Assembly (NCBI RefSeq): GCF_900459405.1
Contig: NZ_UHFN01000007.1
Location: 1,550,001-1,614,000, forward strand
Direction: 5' to 3'
DNA from: Streptococcus hyointestinalis
GTDB lineage: Bacteria; Bacillota; Bacilli; Lactobacillales; Streptococcaceae
DNA: 64,000 bases
Of the stretch, positions 29,001 through 35,812 are shown one piece after another. The position numbers were made by a program, and so were the translations under genes. Within the stretch, counting starts at the first letter, position 1. Every line of letters begins with the position of its first letter. Below the pieces are notes generated by a model. It did not search any database and was not told where the DNA came from. It worked only from the letters and a program-made list of their open reading frames with translations.

Positions 29001-32000
29001 GCCTTAGTCACTTCATAGGTCGCATTTGTTAGCGTTACAACAGGTTCGCTGGTATTGGTTACCTGCTCCTTACCATTTGCATCCACGTAGTAGGTTTCAG
29101 TAACGGTTGAAGTCGATACCAATTGATCCGTTGTGTCGTTGAAGTCAGCCTGAAGTTTTTCGCCTTCTGGTTTTTCAGGTGTTTCACTGCCCTCCAACTT
29201 GTACTCCACAATGACACTACCATTTGATGGGGTTGATACTTGACGTGTCTGTTCTGGTGCATAGACATAGGTTACCGTTTTTGTCGCTTCTGTGACTAAA
29301 CCTGTTACTGTTGCTGAATCGTCTTTGAGCTTGATAAAGCGGTAGGTCTTACCAGCAGATTCAATTGTAGCTGGTTTCTCAACCGTTCCATCCTCACGAG
29401 TCTGGTCGGCATTGTATGCAAGATTAGACAACTCCACTGTTTCAGCTGGTTCTGAGTCCAGGTAGGTTACTTGATTGTCAACCTTGATATAGCGACGACT
29501 TGGGGTGGTGTACGTCGCCACCACTCCTTGATCAGTATCTTTCAACTGACCTTTGATTTCTGTTCCAGCAGTATCCTCATACTTGATGACAACATCACCT
29601 TTCACTTCTCTTGAAGTGGCTGGTTGTTCCTGCACCAAGGCATAATAATAGGTTACGGTAGTAGTTCCTTCTATTACTTTACCTTCGAGTTGTGCATCAT
29701 CTGTAACAGTAACTGGAGCTGCATCTGTCGGTGTTTGTACCGTTGTTTTTGCAGATACCAGTTTATATTCACGACTTGGATTTGTTTCTGTCACTTGCGT
29801 CGTAAATGTTTCAGGTCTTTCGTCAACAGGGGCTGTAGCGGCATCCTTATCATGGTCAACACCCGTCTCTTTGGCATTCCATGGTGTACCTACTGCTGCA
29901 TCCTCTGTGTCAGTGACATCTGCTCTTAATACCACACTGCTATCTACATCTGTACCATCTGCGTTCAAAGCCTTGTAGACAATCTTCACTGTTCCCTTTG
30001 GATTCGGTTGTGTATTACCGAGAAGGGTTACGATATCCAGATTAACCTCAGGCTCAAAGTCAAGCTGCGGGATAGGCATCGGATTCGTCAACGAGTGCCA
30101 ATATCTTCCATTCACGCCTCCCGGTTCCGGAGTCATAGAACGACCAAACATGGTTTTTGAAAAGATGGGACCTAGGCTGAAATATGGTATCAATTCCTTA
30201 TCATGTTCATCGATTATATGATCATCATCGTTTTCACTGCTATTTTTACCGCTAGCAGGTTTGTAATCAGGGAGATAAGGTATATATCCCCGCAGCTTGT
30301 CATCAATTCTATCTCCCTGAAATAAATCCATATCATACGGGAAATATCGTGCCGGTGATGTAGCGTGATTACCGTCACTTCCTTGACCGTCCTTATCTAT
30401 CCAGTCATAGTGCTTATTGTCCGGATTCGAAAATTGCGGCAGTGCTCCGTCTTGCGGTAGAGTTCCGTCCACATTCTTATATGTTTTCTCCATCTCTATC
30501 GCTTCTTTTTTCATCTCTTCCGGCAAGCCGGAGAAGTCGATATTGTCTACGATGCCCGCTTCAAAGTCATTAGGTGTGTTGGTGAGCTTTGTTTTCACCA
30601 GCCCTTGCACTTTCTCGGCACTAGAATACACATGTAATGTGATTTCTCTCCAGTCTGCATCTGCTTGGATTTGGACGCCATCCTTTTTTACGATAAACTT
30701 AAATTTTAATTTCTGTTGAGGATTTACCACCGTACCATCATCAGGATTATATCGGAGTGCCTCCAGAATCTCGGCCATAGCCTCAGCAAAGGTTGTCTGC
30801 TGACTGTTCTTATCTGCAAAGACCACCTCCACGCCTTGCGGCAATTCCATGATGGTATTTGGCTTGTTGACCTTATCATCGTTTCCATCTATATGCGACA
30901 AGAACAAACCAAAATTCTTGTAAGACTGTTCTGCCTGCCTCAAAGCCTCACTGATACTGTCCGCCACCAACACAGTATTATTTTCTTTCGGCAAATATCT
31001 CGGCGAGAATACACCATCACCATCCCAACCCGTATCCGTAAACTCAATCTCCGATACAAAGGAGTCCGGTCGTGCCAACGCTATAAATGCACTATAAGTC
31101 GCATCAGCATAATCATCAGCCAGTTCATCAACAGTAGCCCCCTCATAAATACCATCCCCACCAAAAATCAGATTTTTTCTATGGTGGAACTTCGTCAGGT
31201 CATAGCTTTCCTCAATAGAGGTCGGGGCGGAGGTAAAGTCCGATTCCTGAATAATATATACTTTATCGTCTGCCTGCAATGTACCGTTTGCCGCTTTGTA
31301 TGCCGCAGCATCTTCAAATTCGCCTGCTCGTTGTGCCGCCTTTGCTATATCCACGGTAACCGTACCGCTAAACTTCTTATATTTATAGCTTCCATCCGTC
31401 TTCTTTAGTGCAATGATAGGATCCGATGCCATATCCTCCCACTTGAAGTTTTGCGTTGTTACGCTGATAGCCGTATATTGTCCCGTACGCTCGGAAATCT
31501 CATCTATACCGCTTTGGTTGGCATCTGCTACCCCTGATGTCGTTGCAGCTAGCATAACCGTCACTTCTTCCGTTCCTGTAAAGCTTGTCAGCTCTGGCCC
31601 CAAGTTTCCTACTGCGGTACGGATAGCTGTGATTTGGGCATTGATATCTTCAAGACTGGCATGTTCATCCGCAAAGACTTGGTTGGCTGTTTCTGCTGCT
31701 GCTTTGGTTGCATTAGCTGCTGATTGAAGCGAGCTTGTGTCTGCTGTTGACTTAGCTGCTTTGCGAAGAGCATCGGCTGACAAGACTTCTGCTTCTGAGA
31801 CGACTTCTTCGAGAACTTTCTTGGCTGCTGCTAAGGCATCGTCACTTTCTTTTGTGCCCAAGCTTTCTTGCTGTGATTCGTTTGTTGGGAGGGAATCTGC
31901 ATTCTCGGTCGCTGGAACTGTCTCTTCTGTAACAACCTTTTCCGTCTGTACAGGCAAGGCAGTTGGCGTTTCCTCAGGAGTTTCAGTAGGAGATGTAGAC

Positions 32001-32380
32001 GAAGACACTGACTCCGTTTCTTTTATCTTAGTGGAAGATGGCAGAACTTCCTCACTCTTTTCCGTCTGTGCAGGCAAGGCAGTTGGCGTTTCCTCAGGAG
32101 TTTCAGTAGGAGGTGTAGACGAAGACACTGGCTCCGTTTCTTTTATCTCAGTGGAAGATGACAGTTCTTCCTCACTTACTGGACCACTAGTAGGAATTGC
32201 TTCCTCGTTAGAAGCCAAATCATTTGCAGAAACAGATACCGCACCGTTGCCTAAAAACATGAAGGCTGCGATGGCTACCGAAGCGATACCCACATTAAAC
32301 TTACGGATCGAGTAGCGGTAACGTTTATCAGGTGTCGTCATCCGCTTACGACGAAAATTTATTTTTTTCTTATCTAACAT
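26021..32380 (-). CDS. YSIRK/LPXTG cell-wall anchored adhesin with MucBP-type repeats
   Basis: A 2119-residue surface protein. YSIRK-G/S signal peptide (residues 23-27, hydrophobic core to about 50). Then a T/E/S/P-rich segment with two 40-residue repeats, an alanine-rich coiled-coil stretch (about 165-270), and a unique region of about 500 residues (starting near VADANQSGIDEISERTG) likely to be the globular head. Next come about nine MucBP-like repeats of 110-130 residues (typical K-Y-E…Y-V-Y-A-P-E-Q), about 46 P-T-E/D triplets, and the sortase motif LPNTG (2083-2087) with hydrophobic helix and KKKKEEDQ tail. Ribosome site AGAGGAAAA before the ATG at 32380. Probably binds mucin or another glycan; the ligand is not readable. 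Co-transcribed with the glycosyltransferase 53 bp upstream. Confidence 0.93.
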   Translation of the reverse strand: MLDKKKINFRRKRMTTPDKRYRYSIRKFNVGIASVAIAAFMFLGNGAVSVSANDLASNEEAIPTSGPVSEEELSSSTEIKETEPVSSSTPPTETPEETPTALPAQTEKSEEVLPSSTKIKETESVSSSTSPTETPEETPTALPVQTEKVVTEETVPATENADSLPTNESQQESLGTKESDDALAAAKKVLEEVVSEAEVLSADALRKAAKSTADTSSLQSAANATKAAAETANQVFADEHASLEDINAQITAIRTAVGNLGPELTSFTGTEEVTVMLAATTSGVADANQSGIDEISERTGQYTAISVTTQNFKWEDMASDPIIALKKTDGSYKYKKFSGTVTVDIAKAAQRAGEFEDAAAYKAANGTLQADDKVYIIQESDFTSAPTSIEESYDLTKFHHRKNLIFGGDGIYEGATVDELADDYADATYSAFIALARPDSFVSEIEFTDTGWDGDGVFSPRYLPKENNTVLVADSISEALRQAEQSYKNFGLFLSHIDGNDDKVNKPNTIMELPQGVEVVFADKNSQQTTFAEAMAEILEALRYNPDDGTVVNPQQKLKFKFIVKKDGVQIQADADWREITLHVYSSAEKVQGLVKTKLTNTPNDFEAGIVDNIDFSGLPEEMKKEAIEMEKTYKNVDGTLPQDGALPQFSNPDNKHYDWIDKDGQGSDGNHATSPARYFPYDMDLFQGDRIDDKLRGYIPYLPDYKPASGKNSSENDDDHIIDEHDKELIPYFSLGPIFSKTMFGRSMTPEPGGVNGRYWHSLTNPMPIPQLDFEPEVNLDIVTLLGNTQPNPKGTVKIVYKALNADGTDVDSSVVLRADVTDTEDAAVGTPWNAKETGVDHDKDAATAPVDERPETFTTQVTETNPSREYKLVSAKTTVQTPTDAAPVTVTDDAQLEGKVIEGTTTVTYYYALVQEQPATSREVKGDVVIKYEDTAGTEIKGQLKDTDQGVVATYTTPSRRYIKVDNQVTYLDSEPAETVELSNLAYNADQTREDGTVEKPATIESAGKTYRFIKLKDDSATVTGLVTEATKTVTYVYAPEQTRQVSTPSNGSVIVEYKLEGSETPEKPEGEKLQADFNDTTDQLVSTSTVTETYYVDANGKEQVTNTSEPVVTLTNATYEVTKAEAPDVLTIGGKTYHKVRVNGTENGTLPAGETKVTYYYAEEQVEEGVIEEKGNVTVKYETEGGAPLKPDYKDSENVLVSSTPTTRRYYLKDGKKVYLDEQPVRGTTTKTDATYDTREDKSATGGVNEKPATLTDETGTTYHLIKTKDKTPENGTLPAGDTVVTYVYAPEQTREVSTPSNGSVIVEYKLEGSETPEKPEGEKLQADFNDTTDQLVSTSTVTETYYVDANGKEQVTNTSEPVVTLTNAIYEVTKDEAPDVLTIGGKTYHKVRVNGTENGTLPAGETKVTYYYAEEQVEEGVIEEKGNVTVKYETESGTTLEPAYKDSENVLVSSTPTTRRYYLKDGKKVYLDEQPVRGTTTKTDATYDTREDKSATGGVNEKPATLTDESGTTYHLIKTKDKTPENGTLPAGDTVVTYVYAPEQTEIIPTENKAKVTVNYYILGTSTPLQPSYEDTPATKISETVTTNTYYLDANNERVPVGDPAVVINPVDPAVSYDTTETKNGKEERPTTLESGGKTYHLVEAATTFTDGTGIRGNLTKDTVVNYYYAEIKEEVTTEPTNGSVTIKYESTDGTPLRDDKEDTASIVISTKTTTKKYYEYNGEKVYVGDPVESTETVDLFYNTTEADKDEKPSTLEKDGKTYQLVAVKAGSADENGKVTGDHVVTYVYAEIKEEVTTVPTNGSVTIKYETTDGTPLRDDKEDTASTVISTKTTTKKYYVYNGEKVYVGDPVESTETKDLSYDTTEEDKDEKPETLQKGDKTYQLVAVKADSAAENGKVTGDHVVTYVYAEVPEGPTEPTEPTDPTEPTEPTEPTDPTDPTDPTDPTEPTDPTKPTDPTEPTDPTAPTDPTEPTKPTDPTDPTDPTDPTDPTDPTEPTDPTEPTEPTEPTEPTDPTEPTDPTEPTDPTEPTDPTDPTDPTEPTEPTEPTEPTDPNPGTPVEQTLPTPPTVTPKVGTSQLPNTGEASTSPLYGVLSLATGLAGLFGLVKKKKEEDQ
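26213..26630 (-). repeat. 9-bp minisatellite encoding P-T-E/D wall-spanning region
   Basis: About 46 tandem 9-bp units (CCG/A ACN GAN on the minus strand), mostly TEP or TDP with occasional TKP and TAP. Length should vary among strains by slippage. Open frames on the other strand here (V-G-S-V-G-S type) are an artefact of the repeat. Confidence 0.9.
26639..27358 (-). repeat. 360-bp tandem repeat (MucBP modules 8 and 9)
   Basis: Two adjacent 120-residue modules beginning VTTEPTNGSVTIKYES and VTTVPTNGSVTIKYET, nearly identical at DNA level with 360-bp period. Confidence 0.85.
27745..29256 (-). repeat. Exact-period 756-bp tandem duplication (two MucBP modules each)
   Basis: The phrase GTGCATAGACATAGGTTAC recurs at 27745, 28501 and 29257, and long stretches between are identical at 756-bp offset. 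Each unit encodes 252 residues, a pair of MucBP modules. Very low divergence implies recent duplication or gene conversion. Confidence 0.92.
31942..32180 (-). repeat. 120-bp repeat near the adhesin N-terminus
   Basis: Two 40-residue units, STEIKETEPVSSSTPPTETP and STKIKETESVSSSTSPTETP, each followed by EETPTALP and QTEK, give a 120-bp direct repeat. Confidence 0.85.
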
Positions 32381-32433
32381 TTTATTTTCCTCTTTTGAAT
32401 CTTAATTGAATGGTCTGAAGAGACAAGTAAACC

Positions 32434-33339
32434 TTATTCTCTAGCAATTTGATAGAGATAGGCAAAGAGTGGCTTGATGATGTCCCTCTTCAGCCGTTGT
32501 TTGAAATAGTCTACTTCCAGTAGCTGGCAGGCAAAGTTCTCTGCTTTTTCTAGCTCTGATCTACTGGTCGAGTAGGTAGCAGGGAACATGGTCTTGCCCA
32601 GATAGAGCATATCTCCCTCGTAGGGCACTCCATGGCTCTGGTAAAAATGGCGATTGGCCCGATTCAGTCGCTCGAGCGTGACAGACTGAGGGACTGACGA
32701 AGCACTACCTTCTCTGGAACGAACATGGATAAGATGGAGGTGAAGCAAGTAGACCTCCTCTTCCATGATGATTCGCCTGTGAAGCTCAAAGTCCTCAACC
32801 CCATCGAAGCGGGAGTCATAGCGATACCCTTTCTCCTTCCAGCTCTTTGTCCTAAAAATCACGCCAGGGTGCAGGAGGTAGGGATGAAAAAGATAGAACG
32901 TCCTCAATTCATTAAAGGTGGTCAAGCGTCTTTCACCAAAAGTCACCTCCCACTTGTTGCCATGAATAGGGCCTGGATAGCTGGTACAGCCACTCATAAA
33001 GATCCGTGGGTTATTTTCCATAAAGTTGACCTGTATCCGAATACGGTCATAATGAGCCAAATCATCTGCATCCATACGGATGATATAATCTGTATCAATA
33101 TGGTCAATGCCATAGTTGAGAGCATAGGAAATACCTTTGTTCTCCTCATAGGAAAGAATTTTCACGGGATATTGTTGCAATTTTTCTAAAGTTTTATCTC
33201 TACTACCATCGTTAACAACCAGTATCTGATAATTATCATAGCTTTGATTCAATAGACTATCCAAACAATCTCCGATGTGTTCCTCCCCGTTATAAACAGG
33301 AATAAGCACCGTTACAGATGGTTGAGTTTTCTCTGTCAA
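32434..33339 (-). CDS. Family 2 glycosyltransferase linked to the adhesin
   Basis: GT-A fold glycosyltransferase of 301 residues: VTVLIPVYNGEEHIGDCLDS at the N-terminus, nucleotide-binding VVNDGSRDKT, and the metal-binding DADD in YIIRMDADDLAHYDRI; VEDFELHRR later matches the ED catalytic-base region. No transmembrane segment. It begins with TTG at 33339, preceded by GGAGGAG. It lies 53 bp upstream of the adhesin gene in one transcript, which suggests (inference) that it glycosylates the Ser/Thr-rich adhesin or makes a glycan exported with it. Confidence 0.88.
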   Translation of the reverse strand: MTEKTQPSVTVLIPVYNGEEHIGDCLDSLLNQSYDNYQILVVNDGSRDKTLEKLQQYPVKILSYEENKGISYALNYGIDHIDTDYIIRMDADDLAHYDRIRIQVNFMENNPRIFMSGCTSYPGPIHGNKWEVTFGERRLTTFNELRTFYLFHPYLLHPGVIFRTKSWKEKGYRYDSRFDGVEDFELHRRIIMEEEVYLLHLHLIHVRSREGSASSVPQSVTLERLNRANRHFYQSHGVPYEGDMLYLGKTMFPATYSTSRSELEKAENFACQLLEVDYFKQRLKRDIIKPLFAYLYQIARE

Positions 33340-33526
33340 AACATCTCCTCCTCTCCATTAAAACAATAAATAACTAGCATATATATCAAAGGCTGTCCTT
33401 TTTATAAAATATCCTTTTTTTACAAGGATTGTAAGACCTCGTGAAAAAGGAATATGCATTTTAACTTTAGCATATTTAGAATAAAAATTCAATTTGTGTT
33501 TGGGTAAGTTCTTTTGTCATAATGCT
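33340..33526 (-). promoter_or_regulatory. Structured 5' leader of the glycosyltransferase-adhesin operon
   Basis: This 187-bp leader holds, in order of transcription, a possible 14-codon leaderless peptide, a hairpin AATATGC/GCATATT (33451-33476), and a second stem-loop CCTTTTT/AAAAAGG (33413-33450) with an internal TTACAA/TTGTAA hairpin, after which ATATTTT follows. The second could be a conditional terminator. No other gene is seen. Confidence 0.45.
33476..33520 (-). CDS. Possible leaderless 14-residue leader peptide (MTKELTQTQIEFLF)
   Basis: ATG at 33520 lies 6 nt after the -10 hexamer, so it would be at the very 5' end of the mRNA. Its stop codon falls inside the first leader hairpin. 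No ribosome binding site. The position suits an attenuation peptide, but chance is a real alternative. Confidence 0.25.
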   Translation of the reverse strand: MTKELTQTQIEFLF

Positions 33527-33555
33527 ATTATAACGCCATTTTTGATTTTTGTTAA
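33527..33555 (-). promoter_or_regulatory. Promoter of the glycosyltransferase-adhesin operon
   Basis: Minus-strand TTAACA (33550-33555), 17 bp, TATAAT (33527-33532). Confidence 0.75.
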
Positions 33556-33629
33556 GTATAAAAACAATCGTGTTTGTGTTAGAATTTTTGAGATTAGGCA
33601 AAGATAGGACTCTTTGAGAGAAAATATAA

Positions 33630-33662
33630 AAGACTGAGACAGTTTATCCTTGCCCCAGTCTT
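33630..33662 (-). terminator. Hairpin upstream of the adhesin operon, next to IS30 copy 3
   Basis: AAGACTG / CAGTCTT arms with a 19-nt loop; minus-strand TTTTATATTTT follows. It would end transcription arriving from the right before IS30 copy 3 inserted just beyond it. Confidence 0.55.
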
Positions 33663-34495
33663 GATTTATTCTATTACCCGTGTTGTAAAATGAAGTGCAA
33701 CAAAAAAGACATGCTCGTCTGATATACTAGAATTCCCCAACTCAGTATAGAAAGCAGATGAACATGTCCACTAATCATTCTACCAAAAAATCGTTATACT
33801 CACACCTTTCAGCCTCTGAACGCGGAGAAATCAGCGCCTATCTCAAGATGGGCAAAAACCCCTCTGAGATTGCTCGTCTGCTTGGGCGTCATCGCTCAAC
33901 CATCAGTCGTGAAATCAAACGAGGAAGTGTTTCTCAGGTTCAAGATAAGAACGGGAAACGAATCTACTCAACGGTTTACTTTCCAGATAGTGGTCAACGT
34001 GTTTATGAAACCAATCGTCGAAAAAGTGCCTATCATAAACTATCATACTGCTCCCAGACCTTCTTCAAGGAACTTGAGAAAGCCCTGAAAACGAAACCTC
34101 GTTGTCACAGTGTCGATAGCTTTGTTCAAACTTACCGAGAAAAACATCCACTGGAAGTTATCCCTTCCACCAAGACAGTGTATCGTTACATCAAAGACGG
34201 ACTGTTGAGGGTTAAACCGATTGATTTACCTAAGATGGTGTGCATCCGAAAACGGTCTAAAGTAAGGCCTAAGGCCACGAAGAAAATCTTAGGAAAATCC
34301 ATTGAAGAACGTCCAGAAACTATTACTAATCGCTCTGAATTTGGACATTGGGAGATTGATTTGGTTCTTGGCAAGAAAACCAAAGGTGAAGCTGTTGTCA
34401 TGACCCTAGTAGAGCGTCAAACACGATTTGCCATCGCTGTAAAACTGGCTAATATAGTTTGTTAGTTTCTATATAGTATGTGTTATACTATACTT

Positions 34496-34825
34496 ATGAA
34501 AAGTTACGGAATAGATTTTAGAAAACGAGTTATTAATTATGTAGAGGCTGGTCATTCCAAAAAAGAAACGTGTCAGTTATTTGGAATTAGCACTAATACA
34601 CTGTATCTGTGGGAGAAACAACTCAAAGAACTAGGTCATTTGGAGCGCCAAAAAAGAAAACCAAGCCCTCGCAAATTGCCATTGGATAAGTTAGAAGCCT
34701 ATGTCAAGGAACATCCAGATGCTTTCTTAAGGGAAATTGCAGAGCATTTTGACTGTAGTATTCCCTCAGTTTGGGCTGCCTTAAAAAAACTGAACATCAC
34801 TTTAAAAAAAGACCACAACCTATAA
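34496..34825 (+). CDS. IS630 transposase OrfA (DNA-binding part)
   Basis: 109 residues with an HTH (VEAGHSKKETCQLFGISTNT) and a second helical motif (REIAEHFDCSIPSVWAALKK). It overlaps, in a different frame, the opening of OrfB near a run of seven A at 34804-34810. The start at 34496 (MKSYGIDFRKRV) has no clear ribosome site; a TATACT lies a few bases upstream. Confidence 0.85.
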   Translation: MKSYGIDFRKRVINYVEAGHSKKETCQLFGISTNTLYLWEKQLKELGHLERQKRKPSPRKLPLDKLEAYVKEHPDAFLREIAEHFDCSIPSVWAALKKLNITLKKDHNL

Positions 34826-34844
34826 AGAACAAGATAGCGAAAAG

Positions 34845-35345
34845 GTGAGACGCTATCTTGATGTTTTAGCCTGCTTTCCAAACACCCCTATTGTTTATAT
34901 TGATGAGACTGGCATTGATACTTATCTTTATCGTCACAAAGCTAGAGCACCTCGAGGGGAGAAAGTATACGACAAGGTAAGTGGACGCAGATTCGAAAGA
35001 ATTTCGGTAGTAGCTGGTCAAATTGGTTCTAAAATTATAGCCCCCTTGCTTTATCATGGAACGATGACAGCGGAATTATTTATCAAGTGGTATCAGGAGC
35101 AGCTATTGCCATCCTTGATAGAACCCCATGTCATCATTATGGATAATGCAGCTTTTCACCCCAAGAAACAACTAGATGAGCTTGCAGTGGCTAAGGGACA
35201 CTATTTTCTTCCGCTTCCACCTTATTCCCCTGAACTCAATCCCATCGAACAGTTTTGGGCTACTCTAAAAAGAAAGGTGACTGAATTGTTAAGAACAGGT
35301 CGTTCTGTTCAGTCTGCTTTGGAATACTATTTTAAAACTAAATAA
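34845..35345 (+). CDS. IS630 transposase OrfB (DDE catalytic part)
   Basis: 166 residues from a GTG at 34845, with the catalytic triad in VYIDETGIDTY, VIIMDNAAFHP and PPYSPELNPIEQFWATLKR. The frame is open upstream to about 34811, so a fused OrfAB could arise by frameshift at the A7 run; OrfB is in the +1 frame relative to OrfA. The catalytic residues are intact. Confidence 0.88.
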   Translation: MRRYLDVLACFPNTPIVYIDETGIDTYLYRHKARAPRGEKVYDKVSGRRFERISVVAGQIGSKIIAPLLYHGTMTAELFIKWYQEQLLPSLIEPHVIIMDNAAFHPKKQLDELAVAKGHYFLPLPPYSPELNPIEQFWATLKRKVTELLRTGRSVQSALEYYFKTK

Positions 35346-35812
35346 CTATAAACAAGCAGAAACCATCAATAGGGCTGTTAAGAGCTTACTGTCGCAGTAC
35401 CCTATTCGCTCCATCACATCGGACAATGGCTCAGAGTTCAGTAGCTTGTCAGACTTAAAAGGTGTGGAAGTCTATTTTGCCCATCCTTATGCTTCTCATG
35501 AAAGAGGAACAAATGAAAATTTCAATGGTCTCTTGAGAGAGTTTCTCCCAAAAGGTGTTTCTCTTAACTCACTAACGACAGAAGAACTCAATCACTACGT
35601 CTCTGCTATCAATGACAGACCTAGACGACTTCACAAGTATAAAACCGCAAATATTTTGTTTGGGCTAGCCCAAACAGCTTAACCTCTGGAGCTCTAGTTA
35701 TCAATGAACTTGTTGCACTTGACTTGACAAGTGGGGATTTATTCTATTATCTTTAACATTTGAATAATATGAACTCTGGGATTTAGCTGATGATAGTTTT
35801 TGCCATATTAAG

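Larger units (their letters stand above)
34455..35348 (+). mobile_element. IS630-family insertion sequence inside IS30 copy 3 (894 bp)
   Basis: Terminal inverted repeats TAGTTTGTTAGTTT (34455 on) and, inverted, TAGTTATTTAGTTT (ending 35348). Target TA duplicated at 34453-34454 and 35349-35350, as expected of the IS630/Tc1/mariner superfamily. Comparison with the intact IS30 copies (gctaataaacaag) confirms the site. Resembles IS630-Spn1-like streptococcal elements. Confidence 0.92.
33764..35682 (+). pseudogene. IS30-family transposase (copy 3), interrupted
   Basis: The 5' part (33764-34454) covers the HTH and first catalytic aspartate to …AVKLAN; the 3' part (35351-35682) resumes KQAETINRAVKSL and carries the second D and the E. 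The insertion lies inside the catalytic core, so the gene is inactive unless the IS630 excises precisely. Apart from the insertion it has no frameshift. Confidence 0.92.
33677..35736 (+). mobile_element. IS30-family insertion sequence, copy 3, split by IS630
   Basis: Same ends as the other copies but in opposite orientation. Without the IS630 element and its duplicated TA (896 bp) it is 1164 bp. Flanked by a 13-bp direct repeat, so it inserted here as an independent event. Confidence 0.92.
33664..35749. repeat. 13-bp direct repeats flanking IS30 copy 3
   Basis: ATTTATTCTATTA at 33664-33676 and 35737-35749, directly abutting the element ends. A preceding G is also shared, so the repeat may be 14 bp. 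Confidence 0.8.

Noticed and set aside
27883..29268. Duplicate small frames of identical sequence on both strands inside the adhesin
   Set aside because: They are shadows of the 756-bp tandem duplication.
24499..35736. Composite transposon made of IS30 copies 2 and 3
   Set aside because: Copy 3 has its own matching direct repeats on both sides, so it inserted singly; no shared outer duplication is seen.
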